From the NCBI GenBank assembly GCA_031835245.1, contig JAVKOQ010000562.1:1-27404 (forward strand): a DNA stretch of 27,404 nt, read 5' to 3'. Position 1 is the stretch's first letter. Each line of letters begins with the position of its first letter. The translations under genes were made by a program, and so were the position numbers. A model generated the notes under the pieces. The model had not been told where the DNA came from. It did no database searches and worked only from the letters and a program-made list of their open reading frames with translations. Below are positions 1-11,952 of the stretch, piece by piece. Origin of the DNA: Balamuthia mandrillaris (lineage: Eukaryota; Discosea; Longamoebia; Balamuthiidae).

Positions 1-33
<33 letters not shown>

Positions 34-70
34 TTGGATTTAACTCTCTTTTCACAATCTTAAAACAAAG
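1..70 (+). other. 3' end of an intron cut by the window edge
   Basis: A CT dinucleotide run fills about 1-30, followed by an A-rich stretch ending in AAAG at 67-70. The reading frame of the following exon meets a stop (TAA at 61-63) before any ATG, so coding must be joined here by splicing and the gene continues to the left of the window. Confidence 0.8.
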
Positions 71-3000
71 ACCCCGAACTGAAAGTCAAGCTTTTGCAAT
101 ACAATGGCGAAAAGGCGTTCCTCGTACACAGAGAACTTGCTCTGCGCCCTGATCTCTCTGAAGAGGAGATATTGCAGCTGCTCAACTCGAGGGATTTAGA
201 TGTGTACATTAACCTTACACGCAACAAGAAGATATTCATGACATCTGAAATCATGGAAAGACTTATGAAGGTTTCTTTTTCTTTTCCATTGTTTCTGTTA
301 ATCATATACTAATTCAATTATTTTCTATTAAAAAAGTTTGCGAATGTTTCCGAGAAAGAGCAAGAGGAATGGGTCCCCTCGCTCACCCTCCAGTACATCA
401 ACTTCAATCGCAGCAGTCTTGCCAACCGACTTTGGGAGTATCAAGTGCAATGCCAAATTAACTTGTTGGACCGTGTTGATGAAGAACAAAAGATTGAGTG
501 GTTGTCCCTCAACGAACCAAATGTATGTTTTTCTTCTTCTTTCTTATGTTTAAGTACTTTCTTCTTTATTCCTCATTTCGTTGTTGCAAAACAGTTGACC
601 TCCGCTATAGTGGAAAGCACACACAATCCTTCCTACGAGTTCCTTAACGCTGTAATCGAGCACACACCGCCTGCCTTCTTCGTGGACACTGTCATGCGCG
701 TCCTTCGTCATATGGACTTCCTCAATCTCGACACCTTGATCGAAATAGTGAAAAAAGGCGGTGCAGAGATAGCTAGAGCCGTTGCCCCTTGTCTGCCCAA
801 ACAATCTTCTTCCTCTGCTTCCTCCTCTGCCTCTGCGATGTCCTCCTCAAACGCCACTCTCTCCACCACCATCTCTCAAGTGCTGTACACGAAAGAGATG
901 CAACGAATCCTGGACAATAGCGATCTCTTCAAGGAACCCTTGTACACTGTTTCTTTGATGAGGGCCCTCTTTGAGGCCAACAGACAACGCTCCGATGTTG
1001 CTGCTTTTCTTTTGGAGGCTCTGAAGGACGTGCTGCGTCACAAGGAATATCGTACTGGCAGCGAGACCAGCTCTCTCAAGTCTATCACCGATCAACTCCT
1101 GCTCGACCTCTGTCGCGAACATGAGTTCTCTGTCACTGCATTCGACGAGCTCATCACGCTGTTGAGCTCTCAACTCTTGTGCGAGTTGCATGTGTACGCA
1201 AAGCTTGGACCTAATACCACATGGACCTTCCTGATTGGTTGCTTGAGTGCAACGTGGGGTACCGAGTTTCAAGCCATGGAGAGTGAAGTGCTCAAGCAGC
1301 TAGCTGCTAGGAGCAACCTCCCAACATCGGCGCAGTGGACCCTGGCTTTACATCATTCTAAAGTTGGAAACTATAGAGAGTACGCATTGTCTTTCCTACG
1401 CTTCTTTCTTGCGGTATTCTCTTGGTTCTTGTTTCTTATTCGTCGTCTTTTACAAACAGAGGGAATGATCTGTTCCATTTGATGGTATCCAACGGAGTGA
1501 AACTGGACGATGCCATCATCCATTACTTCCTCATGAACGAACCTTCCTACATCCAAATGTGCCTGCAAGCCGGTCTTCTCAACGCCCTCCAAACACAATT
1601 CGTGGTTGAGAAGATCCTCCCCACTCTGGCCAAAGAAGGAGAACTTCCCGAAGTGGAGACCTACTTCCAAAACTTTATACAAACGGTGCAACAATTCACC
1701 GGAAGTGACATCAAAATGGAGGACATCGAATGGGGCAAAATCTCTTCGGAAACCATCAACCGCTCCATCACTTACATGACTGCTGGATTGGAGCTTAGGG
1801 ACATCCCCAACTTCCTCAAGGATGACCTGCATTTGAATGTTGCGTTCCTGACTAAGGTGGTGGACGCTCTGTCAAAGGGTGTGCGAATCCTAGAGGCGCC
1901 TGCTCGTAGACGTTCTACTCAGTTTGTCTTTTCTTTCTTTCTTTCTTGTCGTTTCTTTCTTTCTTTGTGTTTAACGTATCTTTTAACAGGGATCGCTTCC
2001 GCTTTGGCAATGTGGACAACAAACAAGCAATGGACAGGTTGCAAGGCGCCAAAGGAGGAAATGATGGTGCTGAGAGGGATGCACCGGAGCTTCAGCTCAG
2101 TGTGCCCATTACCAGCTTGCAATTGGCAATTGACCATTTCCCTGACCTGGTTCTGTCTTTCGATATTCAACAGTACTTTTTCTCTTTTTCTCCTTTTCTC
2201 TTTCACTCATCACTATAGATGCTAATAGCAAACACAAACACCAAGTTATTTGCCAGAGTTCTTAGAGCAAAACCTTTTGGTCTATACGCCACGAGAAACA
2301 TCTGTCGAAGTCACCTTGCTCAAAGCTAACGACGAGTTGAAGGAACTTTTTCCCGCTCAGTTCTTGTCTACTCTCAACTTGAAGGTCAAGTCCTTCTTGT
2401 CAATGCGATTCTCCGTCTTGATCGAGAAGAGAAAGAAAGACTTTACCAAAGCAGAGTTCATCAAGATTCTGAAGGAAGACAGCTCCGAGTTGGAAGCCAT
2501 TCACAAGATCTTTGCCAACTTGGAAGCTTCTGCTGACAACGTTGAAGAAGAGATCGAAGAAGAAGTTGAACAAGAACTTTTACGTAAAGAAGAAGAGGCA
2601 CGACAGAAAGCAGAAGAAGAGAAAGTGAAAGAAGGTGAGAGTGGAAAAGGCAAAGACTTGATATCACCGGAAGAAGCAGAGAGAAAGAAACGCGAGGCAG
2701 AAGAAAGAGAGGCAGAGTACCAAAGGAGAAAGGTTTGGGCTCCGAGACCAGAGGATACTTACACGCACAACGCGCGTCTTGTGGAGACGCTTGTTCAGAA
2801 TGGATTAGCAAAGGCCAAAGTCAAAGATCTGCAGTGGATGCTCAACGAGCTTATTGCTATTATCAAAGGACATTTGCGTACGCTTTCTTTTTTTGCTTCG
2901 TCTTTCTCTCTCCTTTTCCTTTCTCTGCTAACCTTGGCATCTTTTTCTGTCCATTCTAAAGGAATTCGTGTAATGCCAACTGCTCAAAGTTTGAAACAGG

Positions 3001-5509
3001 CGCTCATCAAGTTCTACTCTCCCACTGAAGTCATCACCACCACTCTTAAGAACGTGGAGTACATTTATGCTTATCGTTTCTGGAAATTGTTCCCCGATTT
3101 GGCGCAGAAGAGTTATCCTGAAAACATCAAGGAGCTCTTCTTGTTGTGGGGACCACCTGAAGTCTTTGAGAAGAGCACGTGTGGCGTATGCATTTCTTCT
3201 ACTGCTTTTTTTCATTTTATACTTTGCTCACACTTCTTTCTCTTCTCTCTCTCTCTCTCTCTCTTCCCACCAAATACTGACAATTAAAAACATTAAAACA
3301 CGTATAGGTCATCCAACAAAAGATTCAGTTCCTGTTAGACTTGCTCGATCTTGGCAAGAAAGCCGAGAAAGAGGGCAGCAAACCCGAAGATCTCTCCGCC
3401 TTTCTCCAAGCCATCGTTTCCGCTCTTCGCAGCGACAAAGAAAACTTTATCCTCGAGAACGGCAAGCTCTACTATACGTGCACTATAAAGCCGACCTCTC
3501 AGGATGATGAAGAGGATTCCGTCATTCATTCCTGCTGCATGAACACTATAGAGAAGGTGACTTTGGCGGTCTTGAGCAAAGTTGGTAAATTAGCATGTGC
3601 CACTATACGTTCGTTGAGCTCGTTGGTGGCTCCCGATAGTAATACTACTATTGTGTCGGGATTCTCCTTTAGCGCCACAGTAAAGCCCGAAGCGGAAATG
3701 AAGCAAATGAAGATCCTAAAGTTGGAAGAATTGGAAGGCGTACGTTTCCTCCCCACTCTTCATTGCTCCACTATTCCTTTTCCTCTTTTCTCATTTGTGG
3801 TATATGCTTTAGTTGTCAAACTCTTTGTCAACTCAAGAAGTTAAGAAGGAGGACGCAACACTTTTGGATTTATACAACTATTTGCTGCCCTACCAAAACA
3901 TCATCAACATCAATGACTTTGCCTACACTGACCTTCTTTCCAAATCACATAGGTTAGTTTCTTCTCTCTCTCTCTCTGTCTCCTTTCTTCTCTCTCTTTC
4001 TCTCTCTCTCTCTCTCGGTTTTAGTTTACCTCTTCTTTTGGTGGTGACTAACTTATGTTATTTTAGTCTCGGAGGTCATACCGTCTTTTCTTTGGGCAAA
4101 GTGTTCTCTCTGGAGGAGTTGAGAGGATTCCCGTTGAAGGAGTTGTTGCCAAACTTGGAACTGGTCCACTATTACGTGGAAGAGATTCAGCCCCAGTTCT
4201 TGGATAGGCAGTCCTCCATTGTTACCGTGGAAAACAAGCCAATTGATTACTTCTTCAATGGCACAAAGATTGATGAATGTATGTGTAGCCTTCTTATTCC
4301 CCTCTTTTCTTATCATTACCAGATAACTTACTCTTTTTTTTTCCAAAAAAAATGCTTCATCTTCCAACGAAACATGAAAATTATAGATTGCTTCTACGAT
4401 GACAGAAAGTGGAGAGAGATTATTACACGCCTGAAACAACAGTTCGTGGATGAACACACAAACATGCTTAAACAGTCGCTCTCTCGCTTCCACATTCATT
4501 ACGTTTCCGGACCCGATTCTTCCAGCACTGAAGAAACCACCGTGCGCTTTCATTCTCTCTCTTTTCATCCTATTTTTTTTTTCTATTCCATTTCTTTCTT
4601 TCTTTCTTTCTTTTATTTTCTTTTTTTCTTTATCACTCAATCTTAAATAATGTAGGAATATGGAGTGGAACCAATTCCAGGAGCTCAACTGGCACAGCAT
4701 CCGATGATTCTGGACGAGGATGGAATGGTCACTTTCACGCCTGAAGGAGAGATAGCCAGAGATACGAGCAAGTCCAAAGTCATCCAACCCGTCTACAAGG
4801 TCGTGGTGCAGAAGAAACACATTCCCAAGCTCACAGAGTATGACACTAAGTTGGACCTGAATGGAGGATGCCTCCTTCCTGCCACTCACATTCGCTTGCT
4901 TCATGCCTCGTACGTTCTTTTTCCTTGCGTTTTATTTTTGGATTTGTTTTGACTGTTATTGTATTTGTAGGTGTGAAGAGTACTTTGATCAGCTGAAGAA
5001 AACCTTAGCCATCAAGTTCAACAGTTTATCCAAGGCATGTTCCTCTTCCTCTTGCCTTCTTTTCTCTTCTTTCTGCTTCATTTCTTTTTGCTAACTAATC
5101 AATAAAAAGGCACATATGGAAAAGTTGATTAAACAATTCGAAAGCGGAGTGGAAAATGGTTTGACCATAACCATCCCTTCCGGCACGGCTGGTCCTGGCT
5201 TCACCTACACTCTTTATCCTATTGAAGGTTTATCTTCTTCCTTTCTCGTCTTTCTTCATTTGCTAAACTTTGTCTTTAAAAATAGCTGAATGCGAGAAAG
5301 ATATTGAAGCATTGAAGACAAAGATGGAAAACCTTGGAAAAGATAAACTGCAATGCATAAAGAACTTTACCATTTCGCATCGCGACACCATCGCTGCAGA
5401 GCTTGCTCTCTACCTGTCCTTTGTTCGCGACTCCATTCTGAAGGACGAGCACAAGTTTTCTAGGGTAACTTTCTGTCCTCTTCTTCTCCTTCTTTCATTT
5501 TCTTTTCTT

Positions 5510-5551
<42 letters not shown>

Positions 5552-6291
5552 GTTTCGTCTTTTAATTTTCTTCTTGAAAAAAGTATTGTCAAGCGGCATT
5601 GTGTGTTTTGGCTTTGCAAGATGATGTGAACTATCACGTGATGCTCGATGAGGCCAACACACACGCCATTCGTTACATCAGCGACATTCTGATCAAGTTA
5701 GGAGAACGCCTGTTCGAGTATGAAGAACAAAACAAGGCTGGATTAGGGGCCACCACCATTCTCGTTATGTTCCCTTGCCACGTTCAACGTTCGTTTATCT
5801 TTCTCCGTTTCTTCTCCATCTTAGAGCTGCTTTTTTTTTTCCTGTGCTAACGTCAGACAAACAACTAAACAGATGTTGGCATTCTGTTTGTGTCTAGTCA
5901 TTACAATCAAGAGAATGGACAATGGGAACGTTTCATTCATTATGTAAGTTGTTTTGCTGCCTTACTTGTTATTCTATTTTCTCGTTCTTTCTTATTAACT
6001 CAACAAACAAAAAAAACGCAGAATCCAAACGCATGTGCTGCTGAGGAATACAAGTATATCATTCTTTCTCTTTCCCTTGGTCTATGACATTCTTCCCTAA
6101 CTTTTTTTCATTTGTTTATTCATTTATTCTTATTGATAAACTACTAGTCGATTGGCTGGATTCGCTCCTCCAAAACAATTGGAACATGGCGTGAAGCTGG
6201 AGACCATCTTCAACACAGGCAATGACCACAACGTGCTGCTCACCTTTGAGAAGCACGTCATCGAAACCACTCGACGTGAGGTACGTTTCTC

Positions 6292-6330
<39 letters not shown>

Positions 6331-6841
6331 CAATTAACAAAAAAAAAAATAAAGATGGACGAAAAAGCAAGAGATGCCATTCGTCGAAACGACTATCACG
6401 ATGAAAGCGGCTTGGGCGTTGCCAAGAACTTGGGTATGCTTCTTTGTCTTTCTTTCTTTTTCAAAAGCATTACCTGACTTTATTTCTTCTTTCTTTCACA
6501 CACAACAAACAAACAAAAAAATTAGCACATATTGTTTGGACGGAAAAGTCAGGCATTAACCACATCAAGTGCGAAGCAGCATTCGTCACGGCCAGTCCTA
6601 AAATCCCTCTTACCACACGTTCGTTTCTTTTTTTTGCTTCTCTCTCTCTCTCTCCTTCGCTTCTCTCTCTCTCTCTCTCTCTCACTGTCTCTCTCCCTTC
6701 TCTCGTTCTTTATTCACTTTTTTAAAACAAAAACAAAAACAAAAACGAACAGGCAAAGGCAGCTTGGCGATGGATGTCGGCCCTGAAGAGGTGGACGAGA
6801 TGATCCGCACCTTGGAGGACATCACCCTTCGCCACAAGTAA
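71..6841 (+). CDS. Very large helical protein, 22 exons, 5' truncated; N-terminal side possibly NELF-B/COBRA1-like
   Basis: Exons: 71-270, 337-522, 595-1379, 1460-1921, 1990-2172, 2246-2877, 2962-3185, 3308-3739, 3813-3952, 4067-4278, 4387-4541, 4656-4909, 4971-5034, 5110-5227, 5286-5464, 5584-5788, 5873-5943, 6022-6053, 6148-6280, 6355-6433, 6526-6618, 6753-6841. All phases agree and give at least 1,641 residues ending at TAA. The first ~60 residues look like leucine-rich-variant helical repeats. The next ~550 are alpha-helical and share a collinear pattern, by eye, with NELF-B/COBRA1, a subunit of the RNA polymerase II pausing factor; NELF-B is only about 580 residues, so this protein is far longer. 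A charged coiled-coil-like stretch (E/K-rich, exon 6) follows, then about 900 residues I do not recognise. No signal peptide, membrane segment or catalytic motif is visible. Exon structure is secure; function is not. Confidence 0.8.
5035..5109 (+). other. Probable GC-AG intron
   Basis: Reading-frame continuity of the large gene requires joining ...TCCAAG (ending 5034) to GCACATATGG (from 5110). The donor then reads AAG|GCATGT, the minor GC class, with the usual strong exon-side AAG. The nearest GT would break the frame. It carries the CT-rich body, a GCTAAC branch-like site and an A-rich end like the other introns here. Confidence 0.7.
5513..5548. repeat. (CT)n in intron, sense strand
   Basis: Pure CT run of about 18 units in the intron 5465-5583. 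Similar CT runs in introns of the same gene lie near 3245-3264, 3963-4016, 6296-6329 and 6641-6684, and a TTTC run near 4595-4615. All are pyrimidine on the coding strand and sit in the 5' or middle part of the intron. Confidence 0.95.
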
Positions 6842-7062
6842 AAAACCGCACACAATTCTTCACATTCTAATCATGCTTTGCCTTCCAAAAAAAATATTTC
6901 TTCAGCAACAATAATTCGAAATTCTATTTGATTTTTTAGATAACACGAAAATTTTTTACAATTTTTCTTCTATTTTCATGTTTCGCTGAAATTTTTCATT
7001 TTCTCTGAAATCCTGTTGTAAAAAAGGAAAATTGTCGAAAATTTCAGAAAGCTTTAAAAAAA
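6842..7062. promoter_or_regulatory. AT-rich spacer and 5' region of the hydrolase gene
   Basis: A 221-bp AT-rich gap between two genes on the same strand. It holds a 10-bp inverted repeat (6986-6995 with 7038-7047) and a TGTCGA motif at 7033-7038, 25 bp before the next start codon. No consensus AATAAA was found after the upstream stop. Confidence 0.5.
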
Positions 7063-8753
7063 ATGGAAAACAACAAAGATGAAGCAGCAGACCACCGCCG
7101 TGAGGATGAGCTCCACGCGAACGAGTGGGAGGTGGTCTTCATGGGGACGGGCTCTTCGGGGATGGTGCCGCGGCCGTCCTGCTTGTTGGTCGAGCCCCGA
7201 ACCTGTCGCGTTTGCGACGATGCCCACGAGAACCCGGACAGCAAGAACAGGCGCCTCAACACCAGCCTTTTGTTTCGCTTCAGAAGCCTCTTGCCGGAAG
7301 CAGCAGAGGAAGAGGAAGGAGGAGGAAGCGACGGTACCACAGCGAAGAGAGGCAAAGTGTACAACGTTTTGATCGACTGCGGAAAGTCCTTTCGGTTGGT
7401 ATTTATTTTATTTTTTGAGAACAACTTTGATTGATGCAAACAAATTTTATTCTTATTTTTAGAGAAGCGTCGCTGCGATGGATGATAAAGTATAAGGTGA
7501 AGTCGTTGGATGCCGTGCTGCTCACGCACGACCATGCTGATGCCACGTTGGGGCTCGATGACTTGCGCGAATGGACCCGCCATACCGTATCGTTTTTTTT
7601 GTGGCTCTTCCTCTTCTTTACCTTGCTTTTTCTTGCTCTATCTCTCCTTTCCTTTATCGACTCTCGTTTTGCTCTTCTTGTTCATCGCGTTCTTTTGTCT
7701 TCTTTTCTTCTTTGTCTTCTTTCTTCTTCTCGTTTACATGTGCAATTTATTCTTCATTCTCTTCTGCATGCTCTGTTCTCTTCTCTGCTTCTCTTTTTTT
7801 GTTCTTCTTGTTCTTATTCTTTCTTGTTCTTGTTCTTCTTGTGCTTTCTTCTTCTTTCTTTGTTGCTGTTCTTCTTCTTAGTCTGTTGTTATTCTCTTTC
7901 TTTCTCTTAGAGCAATCTCCCGATTTATTTAGTAGAACGAGATCTCGATGCTCTCTCACGCGTATTTCCCTATCTTGTTGATTCTCGCAAAGTAAGCTCT
8001 TCCTCTTTCCTCTTTCCTCTTTCCTCTTTCCTCATTCCTCTTTCCTCTTTCCTCTTTCCTCTTTCCTCTTTCCTCTTTCCTCTTTCCTCTTTCCTCTTTC
8101 CTCTTTCCTCTTTCCTCTTTCCTCCTGCTTCTGCTCCTTCCCTTCCTATTCCTCATTTGCTCTTTGACACAAACAGGCAACTGGATCTGGATATGTTGCC
8201 TCACTGACCTTTAATGTGATACAACCAAACACAGCCTTTGAGGTTGGAGGAGGGTTGAGCGTGATGCCGATTGAGGTGCATCATGGAACAGCCAAAGGGC
8301 AGCCCTACACCTGCCTTGGCTTTCGGTTTGGCAACATCGCTTACATATCGGATTGTTCTGCCATCCCTGAATCTGCTGCCTCCTTGTTGGTTCGTGTCTC
8401 TTCTATCTCTTTAATTCTTTCATTCCTTTTTTGTTCTTCTATCATTCCTCTTTCTTCGTCTTTTTTGAGTGCGTTGTCTTCCTTCGCCAACCAACATCAA
8501 ATATAAACAGGAAGGCCTGGATGTACTCGTGTTGGATGCGATAAGCCCAGGAGAAGGCTTCAACTCTCATCTCACTGTTAAAGAAAGCTTGGAGGAGGTA
8601 CGTCGCCTTCGTCCCAAGAAGACGTACTTTGTGGGAATGAACCACGACATAGAATACGACCAGCACGAGGCTGAGATACAAACACTAAAAGAGAGCGAAG
8701 GACTGGACGTCTCTTTTGCTTACGATGGTCTTCGGCTTCGCATTTCCATGTAG
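7063..8753 (+). CDS. Metallo-beta-lactamase-fold hydrolase (PhnP-like / S. pombe C777.06c family)
   Basis: Exons 7063-7394, 7463-7586, 7911-7991, 8177-8389 and 8511-8753 give 330 residues. The start is the first ATG in frame, followed by the family opening (MGTGSS) and a CRVC plus NRRLNTS segment typical of the group, then DCGKSFR. The metal-binding signature THDHADA is at 132-138, leading into GLDDLR; this subfamily characteristically has A where classical enzymes have H. Further candidate ligands are HH in VHHGTAKG, D in ISDCS and the H of GMNHD near the C-terminus. The fold predicts a cytosolic di-metal phosphodiesterase-like hydrolase; the substrate is not known to me. Introns 2 and 3 hold long pyrimidine tracts. 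The 3' end faces the RIO3 gene, 89 bp away. Family assignment is firm. Confidence 0.88.
7998..8125. repeat. 7-bp minisatellite TTTCCTC in hydrolase intron 3
   Basis: About 17 tandem copies of the heptamer TTTCCTC just after the donor at 7992, with one variant copy (TTCCTCA) near 8029. The unit is all pyrimidine on the sense strand of the gene. Confidence 0.95.
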
Positions 8754-8842
8754 TTTAAACTTTTAAAATAACAAAGAGAAAGAACGAGGATAAAGTTTAC
8801 AAAAATGAACAAAAAAAGAGAGGAGAGAGAATGGAAACGATG

Positions 8843-9447
8843 TCACTCATCTAGCTCCTCCCCATCATCATCTTCGCTTTCTTCTTCATCTCCATCGTCG
8901 TCGCCATCACTTTCTTCTTCTGTTCGTCGTTCAAGTTCTGCTCTGTATAACAACTCTGGAGTGTCGTTGATACCGCTCAAATCGCTTCGCAACCCGGTCA
9001 CTGCGCTGTGAACCAGCGGAGAACTTCCCATCTTTGTCTCGTCGATCTCTCGTGCGGGGTGCTTCACCTCGCTCAGCCTGCGTGGAATGAAAATCTTATC
9101 GAATACCGCTGACTCCAGCTCCTCTTCGTAGGTAGGCTCCTGTCCGCTCTCCAACCTCGCCACTATTTTCTCTTGCATCTTTTCCAGGTAATCATCGATG
9201 TTTTCGGCCGTAATGCTTTCGTCCGTGATAAAGTCGAACAACTCGCGAGTGGTCATCGCCGTGCGAACGCCGTTCTTGCGGAAGAACTTGGTGATGACGG
9301 AGCAGTCCCGCCGCAGAAAGTCGAACGCGTTCTCGTGGTCCTTCTCTATCGCCTGTGATACATCAATGAACCAAAGCTTGTGTCGATGGTATCTATTTAT
9401 TTGTTGAATAACATGTTATTAAAAGAAGAAAGAAAGAGGCAGCTGAG

Positions 9448-9486
<39 letters not shown>

Positions 9487-10139
9487 GAAGAGAGTAGAAA
9501 GAACGTACAGGATGTTATACTCGGAGAGATCGGCATGAACCAAATTACACTCCTGATACATCTTGCGCATCATCAGGATGCACTGCATGTAGGCTTCATG
9601 CAGCTTATCCATGGAGAGCTTGGCGTCCTTCAACCGTGGCGCCGCCACTCCTCCTTTACCTACAAAGCTCATCAACAAGACGTTGTTGCGAAGCAAAATG
9701 GGACGAGGCGAAAGGATGCCCCCGTGCTGGAGGCGGTTGAGGTTGCGCAGCTCCTTCTCGGCCCAAACTTTGATGGCCTTGCGGCTGTTCTGGGTGGGCA
9801 CGTGGCGGTAGCGCCGCTCGCCGTCCACGTATTTGGTCCGGTCCTTAAACTTTTGGTTCATGTCCATGTTGAAAATCTTTACGGCTAGTTCTTCTCCTTT
9901 CTTCAAGTCTTCTATTTCGCTAAAAGAAAAACGTTAAAGATGACACGAAAGAGAAAAGTGTGATGAGAAAGAGCGAAGAACAAACTCGAAAGAGCCGGCA
10001 ACAGCATGGAACACATGAGACTCCTTTCCAGTGCTAACCACTCCGTTCAATTCATCCAAAAGTCCAGAATTGATCATCTTTTGTTTCAAAAAGAAAACGA
10101 AGAGAGGAAAATAAGGTAAAAGAGGAGAAGGTTAGAAAC

Positions 10140-10175
<36 letters not shown>

Positions 10176-11139
10176 GTGAGTGAGTGAGGAACCTTATACA
10201 GGATCATTCGAGTGGGCTGATCCATAACAGATTCGTGATGGCTTTCATCTTTCTTATTGCCACGTTTACGCATTCGCTCCACTTCACCACGAGCAGTGTC
10301 CTTCTTCAGTGCATTGTAGGCAGTAGTACCTACTTTCATGCTTCTCATATCACCGGAATCAATGTACTATAAAGTTTTTATCGTTAGGAGGCACAAGGAA
10401 GCACAAAGAAGAAGCAGAATAAGAAGACAACTAACCCTTTCGATCTTTTGAGCATTGTTGATGCCAGCGATGATAGGATCATGCTTTGTGATGATCTCCG
10501 GAGGAGGTCTTCTCTCAGCAGCCACGGCACCAGAAGGTCTCCTTCCCTGTGTCTTTACCACCGTGTGATGAGGCTTGCACAAAGTGGGAGCGTGAGGATT
10601 GTTGAAGCGCTCGTTGTATTCGGCCTCAAAGTCAGAGTCCTCCTCCTCATCTTCCTGGTCGTCGTATTGACTGTCCTCGTTGTTGGAGTAAAGCAAAGAG
10701 TCTTCGTAGGAGCCGTATACCTTTGGAAGGGATACCGATGTGACTGTTGTTGTTGTTTGCGTACGTTAATCTTTGAGGAAGAAGAGCATCGAGAACAGAG
10801 ACAAGAAGTGAGAGGAAGAGGAGAGAGAGAGAGAGAGAGAGAGAAGAAGAAGAAGAAGAAGAAGAAGAAGAAGAAGAAGAAGAACAAGAAGAAGAAGAAG
10901 AAGAGAAGAACAAGAAGAAGAACAAGAAGAAGAAGAAGAAGAAGAACAAGAAGAAGAACAAGAAGAAGGAGAAGAACAAGAATAAGAAGAACAAGAAGAA
11001 GAAGAACAAGAAGAACAAGAAGAACAAGAACAAGAAGAACAACAAGAACAAGAAGAAGAACAACAGAAGACAACAGCTGGTGGACAAAGAAAAGAAGAGA
11101 ACTACGAAGAGAACAGAAGAGGAGAGAAGAGGGAACGCT

Positions 11140-11179
<40 letters not shown>

Positions 11180-11730
11180 AAGAAAACCTTTTTCATAGGG
11201 AGAAGTGTAACGTCTTTGCTGCGCTTCCAGCAGGGCCTCCTCCTCAAAGCGAGACTGCAGGGAGAGCGCAAAGGCCAGGTCCGCGTCCAGGTCATGCTCC
11301 TCATGACCACCACCGCTCACCTCCACCGCAGCGGCAGCCACAGCCGCAGCAACACTCTCCTCTTTGCTCTTGGCGCTCTCCTCGTCGGCTTCTTGTGTTC
11401 GCTCGACTTCAGCCTCCTCCTCCTCCTCTTCGTAGTGAATGCCTGGATCAAAGCTCTCTTCATGCTCCTCCAGGTCGAATTGACGTTGCAGACGGAGAGC
11501 GAGCTCGTGGTCGGAGAGAGCAGCCTCAGCGGAAGCAGCGAGCTCCGAAGCGGTGGAGAGAGGAGGAAAGTCTGCCTCTCCAAAAAACTTTTTATCGCAT
11601 GGGGGAAAAAAAATAGAGTTAAAAATCAACCAAAGCGAAGTAGAAGAAAAAGATTGCACACACACAGAAACCAAAAACGTACTTGTGGAGTGCTGACAGC
11701 AAGAATTGGGCTTTGTCTCCAGGTGCTCAT
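8843..11730 (-). CDS. RIOK3: RIO3-type atypical protein kinase
   Basis: Exons, in gene order: 11730-11683, 11587-11188, 10743-10436, 10366-10193, 10077-9986, 9919-9509, 9392-8843; 660 residues, phases agree. The RIO domain has the ATP loop STGKES (325-330), the ATP-binding lysine in AVKIF (355), the catalytic loop HADLSEYN (469-476) and the metal-binding IDVSQ (487-491). It is RIO3 rather than RIO1 because of ITKHDP before the kinase domain, the MINSG...STGKES.VFHA opening, and an N-terminal extension with an LALRLQ motif (45-50) like the LAxxLQ motifs of animal RIOK3. A second such segment (LAFALSLQ) is near 120-127. Both resemble ubiquitin-binding MIU/UIM helices (inference). The C-terminus is strongly acidic. 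RIO kinases act in 40S ribosome maturation; RIOK3 is also tied to innate signalling in animals. Confidence 0.9.
9450..9480. repeat. (GA)n in RIO3 intron (CT on the gene strand)
   Basis: GA run on the + strand, hence CT in the transcript of the minus-strand gene, in the intron 9393-9508. A similar GA run, passing into GAGT units, lies at 10141-10188 in the intron between exons 4 and 5, and two more lie near 10820-10844 and 11142-11176 in the large intron. Confidence 0.95.
10744..11187. repeat. Long AAG/AAC triplet tract filling RIO3 intron 2
   Basis: The 444-bp intron is mostly AAG triplets with interspersed AAC on the + strand (about 10843-11075), flanked by GA runs. On the coding strand it reads CTT with GTT. 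No protein is indicated: the long open frames here are all K/R or L/F/S homopolymers. The tract is a near-perfect purine strand and could form triplex (H-) DNA. Confidence 0.95.
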
Positions 11731-11952
11731 CTTGCTTAGGCTTGTTTGTTTTGCTTTTTTTTTAAACTTTTCAAAAAAAAAAAAAAGAGAAGGGAGGGGA
11801 GAAGTCTTTGGGGAAGACAACCAACAACCAACAAAAAAAAAAAGAAAGGGAGGAAGAAAGAGGGAATGAAAAACGCTGAAAAGAATTTTTTGTTTCTTTC
11901 TTTCTTTTTTCTTCGTGTGAGATCAATCACGATCGGAAATGAGTTTCCTAAA

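Noticed and set aside
7998-8125. Regular tandem array resembling a CRISPR or satellite
   Set aside because: The unit is 7 bp with no spacers and lies in an intron; the same applies to 17523-17698.
8843-11730. RIO1 assignment for the kinase
   Set aside because: The catalytic motifs alone fit RIO1, but ITKHDP, STGKES.VFHA and the N-terminal LAxxLQ motifs fit RIO3 better.
10448-11869. 473-residue + strand frame rich in K and R through the RIO3 locus
   Set aside because: It is antisense to well-supported RIO3 exons and built mostly of AAG/GA repeats translated as K, E and R.
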